From Desulfoscipio gibsoniae DSM 7213 (GTDB lineage: Bacteria; Bacillota; Desulfotomaculia; Desulfotomaculales; Desulfallaceae), in contig NC_021184.1 of the NCBI RefSeq assembly GCF_000233715.2, positions 4,584,001 through 4,648,000 of the forward strand: a stretch of DNA of 64,000 nucleotides, written 5' to 3'. Numbering within the stretch: position 1 is the first letter of the stretch; every line of letters begins with the position of its first letter. The position numbers and the translations under genes are program-made. Of the stretch, positions 15,480-23,721 are shown in pieces. Under the pieces are notes generated by a model that was not told the DNA's origin, did no database searches, and saw only the letters and a program-made list of their open reading frames with translations.

Positions 15480-16445
15480 TTATTTATTTTTGCCTACGTT
15501 CATAGTTTTCCAAATTGCCATTGGGTGCTGTTTTATATTCTCCAGCGTCTTCCCAGAAAACAATAGCTCCGGCTGGTAGCTTCCCCTGGAGAACTGCTGT
15601 AAATATTCTTTATGCCTTGATGTTAAAACAATACTGTTTACTAGAAATTCCTTGACTTCTGATTTGGTTTTGTCCAATTCAAACCGTTCACTTTTAACCA
15701 GCATGGGATATAAATCCTGATGGACTGTTCTCATTTTTAGCTGGTCCATCCGGTTAGGAGAAAAACTTAATTTTGCCGCTTCTCCTGAAATGGAACCATA
15801 AAAAACTACAGCTTTACAATAGCTGACATAGTCCTTTTCAGAAAGAATACCATACTTTTTCACATTGTATAAATCGTAAAAATCCCTTGCCGCCAGACGG
15901 TTAAACAGAGCCGCTGTTTTGGAAGCCAAAAGTTCAATGCCATCTAAAGTTTTCACTTCTCCTCTGGCCCCAAATAAATCTGTATTTATTCTTCTCATTA
16001 CGGGCGGCCAAATATGATGTCTTAAAGAATAGTTTATCTCAATTTTTATATTATCAAAATTACCTGCGTTGTTTTGAAAACGAGCTACAATTGATTCCAG
16101 AGCAAAATAGTCTTTTGATTTTTTGGATATATCATAACCTTGTCTCTCTAAATGTGCATATAACAATTCTTTTACTTTAATCCGTTCTTCAAGTACCTTC
16201 TCCCGGCTATCATAGGAGTGAAAATCTAGATCTATATCTACAGATAATCTGGGCAAAGCAAAGATAGTAAGGTTTAAGGCAGTCCCACCTTTTAGGACTA
16301 ATCGGTCTTTTAAAAATGCATTGCTATTTATAAATTCTAGTATAACAATTAACCGGTGAACCTTCTCTATTACGTCTTTGTGAAACCCTGTTTTTTCAGA
16401 AAGTTTCAGGTAGTATTTCCGATCTGGACTAAACAAATATATCAT
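15480..16445 (-). CDS. abiEii: AbiEii-family nucleotidyltransferase toxin
   Basis: 321 residues from the ATG at 16445 (MIYLFSPDRKYYL); a TTG at 16457 would add four. DNA polymerase beta-like nucleotidyltransferase: VLKGGTALN with the GG pair near 53-54 and the metal-binding D-x-D at about 70-72 (SVDIDLDF). In type IV AbiE systems this toxin stops growth of phage-infected cells, and related enzymes transfer nucleotides to tRNA. Start overlaps abiEi by 17 bp. Bracketed by terminators and with its own promoter, so it is cargo rather than a phage structural or replication gene. Confidence 0.92.
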   Translation of the reverse strand: MIYLFSPDRKYYLKLSEKTGFHKDVIEKVHRLIVILEFINSNAFLKDRLVLKGGTALNLTIFALPRLSVDIDLDFHSYDSREKVLEERIKVKELLYAHLERQGYDISKKSKDYFALESIVARFQNNAGNFDNIKIEINYSLRHHIWPPVMRRINTDLFGARGEVKTLDGIELLASKTAALFNRLAARDFYDLYNVKKYGILSEKDYVSYCKAVVFYGSISGEAAKLSFSPNRMDQLKMRTVHQDLYPMLVKSERFELDKTKSEVKEFLVNSIVLTSRHKEYLQQFSRGSYQPELLFSGKTLENIKQHPMAIWKTMNVGKNK

Positions 16446-17187
16446 CCCTAACTTCAAGAGTTTTTGGCACTATCAGGGCCCATCTTTTTATAAGCACACC
16501 GCTACCATTTTGTGCTTCTTCACTTAAATACTTTTTTGTATTTCCGGTCTTTTTTTCTATCAGACTTAATAAACCATCTGTTATTCCTAAAGATTGCTGG
16601 TGGCGCTCCAGGAAGTAGCCTGCCTTTTTATAAAGTATCTGTTTATTATACATTTCTAAATAATTTGCCAGCTTTGTTTCATCCAGAACCGTACATATTT
16701 TTAATATCTCATCTAATTCATGGACCCCGCCACAGTAATCCGGCCTGTCTAGAGAGTCAACAACTGTTCTTTCTAGATCTGTCAGTTTAACCTTGTCATT
16801 TAAACGATAATGAGTAACACCCTCTTTAATGCCTTTACCCACATATTTGTATAAAACTCCTTCAAATTCAAAATCGGATATCTTTTGTTCTGAGGACACA
16901 TAAACTACAAAACTTACCTGGTGGGATAATCCATGGACCTCAAAGGCAGAGTGGTATGTCAAATAAGCACTGTCATTTATTTTACTACCCACCAAATATC
17001 GATTAGCCGGCGCATCTCTGTTTTCTAAATTTACAGCACAATACAAATCTCGGCGTACTCGCTTGACAAGGCCATTTTTTACATATGAATTTAATAACAC
17101 CTTGGCGTTTTCTATGCTCCCTACAACTTTTTGGGCATCCTTAAGGTTAAATACTTCCATCTTTAAGAAATCTTCATAATACTTCAT
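16429..17187 (-). CDS. abiEi: AbiEi-family antitoxin/transcriptional repressor
   Basis: 252 residues. N-terminal winged-helix (NLKDAQKVVGSIENAKVLLNSYVKNGLVKRVRRDLY), then the AbiEi body with YLTYHSAFEVHGLSHQ and the conserved DLERTVVDSLDRPDYCGG. The antitoxin counteracts AbiEii and represses its own promoter by binding inverted repeats. Two matching 18-bp inverted repeats flank a perfect promoter just upstream (17225-17313), which fits that known scheme. Confidence 0.92.
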   Translation of the reverse strand: MKYYEDFLKMEVFNLKDAQKVVGSIENAKVLLNSYVKNGLVKRVRRDLYCAVNLENRDAPANRYLVGSKINDSAYLTYHSAFEVHGLSHQVSFVVYVSSEQKISDFEFEGVLYKYVGKGIKEGVTHYRLNDKVKLTDLERTVVDSLDRPDYCGGVHELDEILKICTVLDETKLANYLEMYNKQILYKKAGYFLERHQQSLGITDGLLSLIEKKTGNTKKYLSEEAQNGSGVLIKRWALIVPKTLEVRDDIFV

Positions 17188-17224
17188 GTTAATTGAATCA
17201 CCCAGTTCCTTGTTTTGCCTTTAA

Positions 17225-17313
17225 GTTAATATTAGTATTAACCTTCTAGGTAAATTTGATACCATTATACTTTAAGTTCTTTATTTTTTCAATAGGTTAA
17301 TATATATATTAAC
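17225..17313 (-). promoter_or_regulatory. abiE promoter flanked by two inverted-repeat operators
   Basis: Minus-strand -35 TTGAAA (17292-17287), 17-bp spacer, -10 TATAAT (17269-17264). The distal operator GTTAATATATATATTAAC (17296-17313, perfect palindrome) abuts the -35 box. The proximal one, GTTAATATTAGTATTAAC (17225-17242), lies between the start point and abiEi. Both have TTCTAGG beside them. Likely AbiEi autorepression sites. Confidence 0.8.
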
Positions 17314-17366
17314 TTTCTAGGCAAAAAAGAAACTAAAATGTTTACAGTTCGACTAGTTTCAGGCAT

Positions 17367-17402
17367 AGAAAAAGCCCCGAGGGTTTAATCCCACTAGGGC
17401 TT
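17367..17402 (-). terminator. Terminator upstream of the abiE promoter
   Basis: Minus strand AAGCCCT...GGGGCTT hairpin, with an inner GGGATT/AACCC pairing, then TTTTTCT. It insulates abiE from the phage early transcript arriving from 17556 and beyond. The rest of 17403-17555 holds no gene I can see. Confidence 0.7.
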
Positions 17403-17555
17403 GCTATCAAGAATGCTGCGTTTCCCCGGAGTCGTTGGGCGATCTATCCTAAGGGCCTATTCAAACAGCATCTGGTGCTCTTGATATTTTTCCATGCCTT
17501 TACAGGTATAATATAACACATGTCGGGGGTGGATTCTACTGGATTTTACTCCATT

Positions 17556-17987
17556 TTACTGTATTTTACTACCCTCTTTTTTTATTCTGTTGACTTCTTT
17601 CAGGGCTCTACTATGGATCTTAAAGATTGAGCTGTCCCGGTAATTCAGGCTACTGGAAATCTCATCCCAGCCTTTGCCGTTGATATACCGCATCTCCAGT
17701 ATTATTTGACCGATAGGGTCATCCACCTGGCTGATGGTGTTCATAATTTCAGCTTTGATGGCAATTGACCGGGCAAGGTCCTCTTTGATTTCTTTCTCTA
17801 AATCCACAATTTTAACCACCGTATTTTCCATCTGGCCTTTTTTATTATTGCCACCGGCCACCTTTTCCACTGTCAGGTTAGCCGACACCTTCATGGACAG
17901 TTCCCGCAGTGTTTGCAGCTGCTCTAGCTTGGTGTTAACCCGCTGGTCAAGCCATAGGGCTTGCGATAAATATTCCTTGGCATTCAT
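17556..17987 (-). CDS. DUF1492/ArpU-like phage regulator
   Basis: 143 residues: an N-terminal helical region (NAKEYLSQALWLDQRVNTKLEQL) and a C-terminal sigma-70 region 4-like helix-turn-helix (ILEMRYINGKGWDEISSSLNY...). Phage proteins of this kind sit at the end of the early operon and are thought to switch on late genes. GGGGGTGAAAGAGC precedes the ATG and the upstream gene overlaps by 4 bp. Confidence 0.8.
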   Translation of the reverse strand: MNAKEYLSQALWLDQRVNTKLEQLQTLRELSMKVSANLTVEKVAGGNNKKGQMENTVVKIVDLEKEIKEDLARSIAIKAEIMNTISQVDDPIGQIILEMRYINGKGWDEISSSLNYRDSSIFKIHSRALKEVNRIKKEGSKIQ

Positions 17988-18181
17988 GCTCTTTCACCCC
18001 CGTAATATTTTTCAAAAATATGTTTCTGCCTCTCCGCATCCAAACCACGAATCCGCTCCAATGCCTTTTTTTGACCCAACTCAAACTGCTCCTTGGTTTT
18101 ATAGAAACTGCAGCCTTCACACTTTTTTACTTTTAAGGCCGTGCAGCTGTTTCGTTTGTAAGCAAAACAACCGGTACGCAT
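17984..18181 (-). CDS. Small zinc-binding-like phage protein
   Basis: 65 residues with Cys at CFAYKRNSC and CEGCSFYKT, resembling small phage zinc-ribbon proteins encoded between the SNF2 helicase and DUF1492 genes. No function known to me. Confidence 0.7.
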   Translation of the reverse strand: MRTGCFAYKRNSCTALKVKKCEGCSFYKTKEQFELGQKKALERIRGLDAERQKHIFEKYYGGERA

Positions 18182-18183
18182 GA

Positions 18184-19536
18184 TTACTCCACCTCCTGAT
18201 AAATCCTGGCCTTCACTGCTTCGATTAGTGCATTTTGGGTTTTATCTTTTCTTTTCAAAGCGTTCATAACATCTTCATCAATGGTGCCTTCAGTGATGAT
18301 GTGGTGAATAACAACCGTATCCTGCTGGCCTTGCCGCCACAGCCGGGCATTGGTTTGCTGGTAAAGTTCCAGGCTCCAAGTTAAACCAAACCAGATTAAA
18401 GTGCTGCCGCCTGCTTGCAGGTTTAGCCCATGGCCAGCGGAGGCGGGGTGGATAACAGCCACCGGGATTTCACCTTCATTCCACCGTTTTATGGAAGTGG
18501 TGTCATCCAGCTTTGTAGCCTTAAACCGCTTTAGTATCCGCTGTAGGTCATGCTTGAACCAGTAAGCAATTAATACCGGTTTGCCGTTAGCCGCTTCGAT
18601 TAAATCCTCCAGTGCATCCAGCTTACGGTCGTGTATCTGCACCACGGCACCGTCTTCATCGTATACAGCCCCGTTGGCCATCTGAAGAAGTTTACCGGAC
18701 AGGGCTGCAGCGTTAACGGCATCAATCTCTTTGCCTTTTAGCGGCAGCACTAGTTCCTGCTGCAAGGTACGGTAGTAATCCGCCTCTTTGTCCGATAGCT
18801 TGACGGTTACTTCGTTCATCACCAATTCCGGTAACTTCAGGTAGTCGGTATTCTTCATGGATATCGTGATGTCGGAGATGCGCCGGTAGATGGCATATTC
18901 AGCACCGGGCTTTGGTTTATAGCTGAATACAATCTGCTGATTCCTTTTATCCGGTACAAAGTAGTCCTCTCTATATCTTCCAATAAAGCGGCCCAGCCTG
19001 TGGCCCATATCCAGAAGCCGGAATTCCGCCCATAAATCCATTAAGCCGTTAGCCGATGGTGTGCCGGTAAGGCCCACAATTCTTTTTACTTTTGGCCGCA
19101 CTTTCATCAGGCTTTTAAACCGTTTGGCCTGGTGGGATTTAAAGGAACTTAGCTCATCTACCACCACCATGTCGTAATCGAAAGGCAGCCCGCTTTTATT
19201 AACTAACCAGTCCACATTTTCCCGGTTGATGATATAGATATCGGCTGCTTGCAGTAATGCCGTTTTGCGCTGTGCCTCTGTGCCAATGGCCACTGCAAAC
19301 CGCAGCATATTTAGATGCTGCCATTTAATTATTTCCTCCACCCACACAGCCCCCACCCGTAGAGGGCAAATTACAAGCACTTTTCTGATTTCAAAGTAAT
19401 CAAACAGCAGGTAGAATAAGGCCGTTAGGGTGATTACCGTCTTGCCTAAACCGCAATCAAGGAATATAGCGGCCTGGGGATGGTTTAATATAAAATGGGT
19501 AGTATACTTCTGATAATCATGTGGTCTGTATTTCAT
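18184..19536 (-). CDS. Phage SNF2-type DEAD/DEAH helicase
   Basis: 450 residues. Q-like motif YRPHDYQKY at 3-11; Walker A DCGLGKT at 27-33; motif II VVDELSSFKS; motif III LTGTPSANGLMDLW; motifs V-VI HGLNLQAGGSTLIWFGLTWS and NARLWRQGQQDTV. A compact SF2 translocase typical of Firmicutes siphophages, encoded beside a VRR-NUC nuclease with which it overlaps by 20 bp. Probably acts in replication or recombination. Confidence 0.93.
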   Translation of the reverse strand: MKYRPHDYQKYTTHFILNHPQAAIFLDCGLGKTVITLTALFYLLFDYFEIRKVLVICPLRVGAVWVEEIIKWQHLNMLRFAVAIGTEAQRKTALLQAADIYIINRENVDWLVNKSGLPFDYDMVVVDELSSFKSHQAKRFKSLMKVRPKVKRIVGLTGTPSANGLMDLWAEFRLLDMGHRLGRFIGRYREDYFVPDKRNQQIVFSYKPKPGAEYAIYRRISDITISMKNTDYLKLPELVMNEVTVKLSDKEADYYRTLQQELVLPLKGKEIDAVNAAALSGKLLQMANGAVYDEDGAVVQIHDRKLDALEDLIEAANGKPVLIAYWFKHDLQRILKRFKATKLDDTTSIKRWNEGEIPVAVIHPASAGHGLNLQAGGSTLIWFGLTWSLELYQQTNARLWRQGQQDTVVIHHIITEGTIDEDVMNALKRKDKTQNALIEAVKARIYQEVE

Positions 19537-19798
19537 TTAAAATCACCCCAATCTGCCGCTGCTCGTCCAATACGTATACCTTAAATCCTAGCCGCCTCAG
19601 CTTTTCGTGTCTTTTTACCTGCAGGGGCCGTGGTTTTATGCCATAGCCCTTGATCTCAACGAAGGCTATTTTGCCTTCTGGTAATAACACCAAGCGGTCA
19701 GGCATACCGGCAAGACCTGGACTGATAAACTTTGGCGCTATACCTCCCGCCGCTTTAACTGCTTTGACTAGCTTTTGTTCAATATGTTTTTCACTCAT
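19517..19798 (-). CDS. VRR-NUC domain nuclease
   Basis: 93 residues: EKHIEQKLVKAVKAAGG, then MPDRLVLLPEGKIAFVEIKG containing the D...E-x-K catalytic core, then QVKRHEKLRRLGFKVYVLDE. Stand-alone VRR-NUC enzymes in phages are Holliday-junction-like or structure-specific nucleases. Coupled to the SNF2 helicase. Confidence 0.93.
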   Translation of the reverse strand: MSEKHIEQKLVKAVKAAGGIAPKFISPGLAGMPDRLVLLPEGKIAFVEIKGYGIKPRPLQVKRHEKLRRLGFKVYVLDEQRQIGVILNEIQTT

Positions 19799-19830
19799 AT
19801 TCCCCCTCCTTAGCGTCAGGGATTAGTGGG

Positions 19831-19938
19831 GGTGTGAAGGTCGTGATGGTCAATTACATAACTTTATATATATAGTTTTATTTATTTTTTTTTTGCTATA
19901 GGAAACTCTATGACAAGACCTACATCGACCTTCACACC
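19831..19938. repeat. Perfect 13-bp inverted repeat around an AT-rich core
   Basis: GGTGTGAAGGTCG (19831-19843) and CGACCTTCACACC (19926-19938) are exact reverse complements 82 bp apart; a second pair GGTC (19848-19851) / GACC (19917-19920) is nested. The core includes TATATATATA and a run of ten or more T. It lies between primase-helicase and VRR-NUC genes. Could be a phage replication origin or a regulatory site; nothing decisive. Confidence 0.6.
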
Positions 19939-19950
19939 TAGGAAAATAGC

Positions 19951-22197
19951 CTATTCTAGAAGAAAATCAGACCTTAACCTTAATCCCTTGACAATAACTC
20001 CTGCTCTTGTCCTTTGCCTTTCAAAATCTTCCATTTCAAGCGCCGCGTAGAAATCGGTGGTGCTCCTGGTATACTCACCTGTCCTCATGCAAAAGGCCCG
20101 GTACTCGCTGTATAGTTCACCTGATTTTTCAGTGAAGGTTCTATCCAGCTCACAGCATTCCTCAAGGAAGTGGGCTAGCCAATCGTTGTTTTCCTTGTAG
20201 GCGGAAATGGCATCCTTCACTTTTTCCGGTAGCTCGATCTGGTAATCATCCATAATCACTTTTTTGGCACCTTCGATTATCCAGCTAAGTATGGCCCCGC
20301 CCGCTTGCTCGAACAGGTAATCGCCGTAGTTTTTAATATCGGCGCTGCCTTCAATCTTGGCAGTAAAGGGGATAACGATTAGCCGCCTCCAGGTACCGGT
20401 GTCCAGGGCTCCCACCCTTGGCAAGTGGTTGGTGTATAACACCAAGGTGTGGCTGGGAATATAGCTGAATGGGTCTTTGTATTTCTTTTCCGCATAGATT
20501 TCATCAGTGGAGCAAAGCTGTTTGACGTTGGAGGTATTTAGCCGCATGCCTTCTTCCATCTCCGCTGCAATTAAGAGCCTTTTTCCCTTGGCCTCAGCCA
20601 GTTCTGGCTTTACATTTCTCCGGCAGCCAACGGTCAATATATCGGCGGAAATATTGCCACTATAGGTGCCCAGCACTCTGGAGATTGCGTTCCAGAAGGT
20701 AGATTTACCATTGCGGCCTTCCCCGTGGGCGATAATTAAGGCCTCCACGTAGACCTTGCCAATGGCGGCCAGTCCCACTACCTTTTGCACGTAGTCAATT
20801 AGTGACTTATCATTTAGGAAAAAGGTATTTAAAGCATCCTTCCATTTATCCATACCTGCAGTACCCGGTTCCACCGCAGTTTCTTTGGTAATAAAGTGAC
20901 CAGGATCATGTTTCATTCTGGCCCCGGTTCTTAAGTCATAGGTGGCCTTGGGTGTGTTTAGTAAAAATTCATTGGTATCAAGAGCACTTTGGTTAATCTC
21001 CAGCATGGGCTGAGCTTCTTTTAATGATGCCGCTATATACTTTGAATTCCGGCGCTTGATGGCATATTTCCTATACGCATCGGCGGCTTCAAACTTTTCA
21101 TAGGCATGGGACTGTACATCATTAAAATCAGCTATTGCCTTTTTGGGACCCTTGTCGGCTAATATGTCAAGTGCACCGTTTTTCTCCATCTCATCCATGG
21201 CTTTTTTCATTTCAGCCCTGGCTTCTTTCAGTTGCCTGGTGGTAAGTTCCTGGGCTATGGCCTGGGCTTTGGGCTTTGATTCCTCCCAAAAGCTGCCGTT
21301 GTAGACAATGAAATCTGTAGCCGGGGAGTACCTGAGTTTGTCCTCATATTCCCTGGCTAAAACAACTGCTTGGCCTACATCCGAAAAATCTGATGGCTTT
21401 AAAACACTGTCTGAATTGTAGACCTCCGGTGGGATATACCCGGCCTGGGCAGCTACCTTTTCCCCGAAGCTGACAGCACTGTTCCAAATAATTTGCAGTT
21501 CCTTTTCCTCAAGCGGTGGATTGCATTTTTCCGCCAGGGCTAGAAACTTGGAGTGGGCTTCTTCGGTGTTGCCAAAACGCTTGATGATTCTCCCGGCATA
21601 ACGGGACATGGTGTTGTTGCGCTGCCCTTGGGGTATTTCATCCTGGCTCTCGTCCCAGTCGGTAAAACTGCTGTCCTCCAGGAATTCTTTGATGTTGATG
21701 TCCCCTTCGAAAAGCTCCACATTACCGTTATCCGAGCCGAAGATAAACCTGGCACTGTCAAGGGCGTTGCTATCGAAAAAGGGAAACCTTGATGCCACGG
21801 CAAGCTTTAAGGCGGCGTATTCTTTCGGATCAGTAATTACCGGAATAGCAAAATACACGTGGAACCTGGGCCGGGGTAATTTATCGCCTTTTTGCTTCAT
21901 GTGGTTTCGGCTATAAGATACGACAAAGGGAACCCCTGGGAAGGCCGTGGCAACATCATCGGGGGTAACCCAATCCTTGGGATCATCCGAGTGGTCGTTA
22001 TCGCAATCGAATACGTTATTATCAGCCTTGATGAAATTGGCGTTGCTGCGGTAGTTGCCCTTATACTTCGCACTTACGTGGTCAAACTTGATGGCTTCGA
22101 TGAAGGAGGCCTTGTCTTTGATTACCACCTTGTTTGGGTACAGGCAGTTGGCCAGGTTCCCCGTGCAATTTGCTGTGTAAAGGGTAAATTCAATCAT
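19951..22197 (-). CDS. Phage primase-helicase (AEP-like N-domain, D5/SF3 helicase)
   Basis: 748 residues from ATG 22197, chosen for the AAGGAGG site 7 bp upstream. The N-terminal part has prim-pol features: DCDND at 64-68 and RFHVYF at 111-116. A primase C-terminal-like helical stretch follows (~200-255), then a D5_N region. The C-terminal SF3 helicase has Walker A GEGRNGKST at 492-500, Walker B RLLIAAEMEEG, and sensor motif TLVLYTNHLPRV. Initiates phage DNA replication. An inverted repeat follows its stop codon. Confidence 0.93.
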   Translation of the reverse strand: MIEFTLYTANCTGNLANCLYPNKVVIKDKASFIEAIKFDHVSAKYKGNYRSNANFIKADNNVFDCDNDHSDDPKDWVTPDDVATAFPGVPFVVSYSRNHMKQKGDKLPRPRFHVYFAIPVITDPKEYAALKLAVASRFPFFDSNALDSARFIFGSDNGNVELFEGDINIKEFLEDSSFTDWDESQDEIPQGQRNNTMSRYAGRIIKRFGNTEEAHSKFLALAEKCNPPLEEKELQIIWNSAVSFGEKVAAQAGYIPPEVYNSDSVLKPSDFSDVGQAVVLAREYEDKLRYSPATDFIVYNGSFWEESKPKAQAIAQELTTRQLKEARAEMKKAMDEMEKNGALDILADKGPKKAIADFNDVQSHAYEKFEAADAYRKYAIKRRNSKYIAASLKEAQPMLEINQSALDTNEFLLNTPKATYDLRTGARMKHDPGHFITKETAVEPGTAGMDKWKDALNTFFLNDKSLIDYVQKVVGLAAIGKVYVEALIIAHGEGRNGKSTFWNAISRVLGTYSGNISADILTVGCRRNVKPELAEAKGKRLLIAAEMEEGMRLNTSNVKQLCSTDEIYAEKKYKDPFSYIPSHTLVLYTNHLPRVGALDTGTWRRLIVIPFTAKIEGSADIKNYGDYLFEQAGGAILSWIIEGAKKVIMDDYQIELPEKVKDAISAYKENNDWLAHFLEECCELDRTFTEKSGELYSEYRAFCMRTGEYTRSTTDFYAALEMEDFERQRTRAGVIVKGLRLRSDFLLE

Positions 22198-22224
22198 TCT
22201 AAGACCTCCTTCCCGCCCCATTTG

Positions 22225-22872
22225 TTAGACAACACATTGAGTCACCTCCAGGAAATCTTCCCAAGCAGTGATGGGATAACTGTTAACGGTGCCAAACCTT
22301 TCATCATTCGTTTCGCACGTCCTTATTTCAATAGCACGGGAGCGGCAGTATGCAGATAAGCGTTTGCCGATCCTTTGGCACTGTTTTAAATTCCAGCCCA
22401 TATTAAAAGTCCTGTTATATTTGGCCACGGTATAAAACTTAAGCGATGAATTAAGGGCGATTTCAAGGGTTTCATTTTCCTCAACCAAGGCAAATATCTT
22501 TCTTTCAGCTTCAATGGCTTTTTGCTGGGCGATCTGCAGTGCCCGCTCCATAATTTTTTCAGGGGAGTTCCAGGCTTCCTCGATGGCGATGAAGTGTTCC
22601 CTAAACTTTTTCCCTATTTCATTTCTTTGGATCATGCAGATTTCTTTTGCCATGGATATTGTTAGGGAATGATCAGTTTTTGGTTTACCGGGAAGTCCAT
22701 CCGATCTAACCGTCAAAAATGACGAATAGTCTTTTCCTTCTTTAAAACCGTATTCTGTCATTCGGCTAAACCATTTGGCATACTCGGTTCCTATTTCCAA
22801 AGCCTTGTGAAGTTCACGTCCATTAACCGTAGGGGTATCATTTTTATAATCAATTGCAATTAAATCGTGCAT
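22225..22872 (-). CDS. AntA/AntB-type antirepressor
   Basis: 215 residues. N-terminal AntA/AntB domain (VNGRELHKALEIGTEYAKWFSRMTEYGF...), then the MAKEICMIQRNEIGKKFREHFIAIE helix and a C-terminal DNA-binding-like region (YNRTFNMGWNLKQCQRIGKRLSAYCR). Such proteins interfere with the prophage repressor. Location inside the replication operon is common. Overlaps the next gene by 13 bp. Confidence 0.9.
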   Translation of the reverse strand: MHDLIAIDYKNDTPTVNGRELHKALEIGTEYAKWFSRMTEYGFKEGKDYSSFLTVRSDGLPGKPKTDHSLTISMAKEICMIQRNEIGKKFREHFIAIEEAWNSPEKIMERALQIAQQKAIEAERKIFALVEENETLEIALNSSLKFYTVAKYNRTFNMGWNLKQCQRIGKRLSAYCRSRAIEIRTCETNDERFGTVNSYPITAWEDFLEVTQCVV

Positions 22873-23267
22873 CTCCCAACCTCCTCACCTTTACTGTCAA
22901 AGTACCTAATAGGCATACCCCGCCGTTCCGCTTTAGCGATTTCAGCAGCCATGCCGCTACTGATGTGGCTACCAAATACCCAAAGTTCGTCACATTTTCC
23001 AAGCAGGATTAGAGCAAACCAAAGGCCCAGTTCCCGCTGCTGCCTGTCCCCATCGTCCATAAACTGCGGGTAGTGCAGGTGCGGGGCCAGGGGAATGCAC
23101 CCCAGGCTGACCGCCAATCTGCAATAGCCTCTGGCTCGTTCGATGTTCCTTTCCATATCCCCGGCAAAAGGTGATGCTATATACACCAGTGGCCGATAAA
23201 TCTTGACTGCTTTCAAGGCTTCATATGGTGTCGGGTCGGAGTAACCCTCACTGTTGCGCCAGTCCAT
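22860..23267 (-). CDS. DUF4406 / nucleoside deoxyribosyltransferase-like protein
   Basis: 135 residues; PLVYIASPFAGDMERNIERARGYC, then PLAPHLHYPQFMDD and KCDELWVFGSHISSGMAAEI, follow the fold pattern of nucleoside 2-deoxyribosyltransferase-like proteins (DUF4406/DUF1937). May act on phage nucleotide pools. GGAGGGAGATAG leader; overlaps the upstream gene by 55 bp. Confidence 0.82.
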   Translation of the reverse strand: MDWRNSEGYSDPTPYEALKAVKIYRPLVYIASPFAGDMERNIERARGYCRLAVSLGCIPLAPHLHYPQFMDDGDRQQRELGLWFALILLGKCDELWVFGSHISSGMAAEIAKAERRGMPIRYFDSKGEEVGRCTI

Positions 23268-23470
23268 CTATCTCCCTCCAATCTGACCCGGCTGCACTCC
23301 GAGCAAAATACTTCAGTGCCATACAGGTCGCTATCACCGGTGCCCAATATCTCAGCGAGGTCAACTTCTACTTCACGCCCACAACCGGGGCAGATGCAAA
23401 ACACATTGTCATCATGGATTTCCACAGCAATTTCCACTTCATCACTAAGCTGCGCTTTTACATAAAACAT
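23213..23470 (-). CDS. Small zinc-finger phage protein
   Basis: 85 residues from ATG 23470 after AAAGGAGG. Two Cys pairs (CPGCG and CSEC) in an acidic context (FCICPGCGREVEVDLAEI) suggest one zinc ribbon. Function unknown. First gene after the non-coding stretch 23471-23721. Confidence 0.7.
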   Translation of the reverse strand: MFYVKAQLSDEVEIAVEIHDDNVFCICPGCGREVEVDLAEILGTGDSDLYGTEVFCSECSRVRLEGDRWTGATVRVTPTRHHMKP

Positions 23471-23535
23471 AGGTTTTCTGCCTCCTTTACTTTTCACAGG
23501 ACAGTAAGCAGTGGTTTGGCAACTGACCTTCTAAT

Positions 23536-23677
23536 ATACACAGGACATTTTTGATGGTTTTGAGTACCCATAAGCGGAGAAATAATTCGAACCCCCGCCT
23601 GTTACCTGATGTTGCTGGCAACATGATTTTGTTGTATCGTTAATAAAAATTAATTTATACTGTTGCCAACAACATGA
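23536..23677. repeat. Non-coding stretch with interspersed repeat and two palindromes
   Basis: 23536-23568 matches 28264-28295 almost base for base and 28314-28346 more loosely. On the minus strand it reads GTACTCAAAACC, an 8-10 nt variable part, then ATGTCCTGTGTAT. In addition ATGTTGCTGGCAACAT (23609-23624) is palindromic and a related TGTTGCCAACAACATGA sits at 23661-23677. These look like regulatory sites between the polymerase gene and the downstream operon. Confidence 0.6.
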
Positions 23678-23721
23678 GGCTCCTTACTATCTAAAGGACA
23701 GGTACCAGCCAAAATCCGTAG

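Noticed and set aside
23575-23605. tRNA-like TTCGAACCCCCG string
   Set aside because: No acceptor, D or anticodon stems can be drawn around it; it is next to phage regulatory palindromes.
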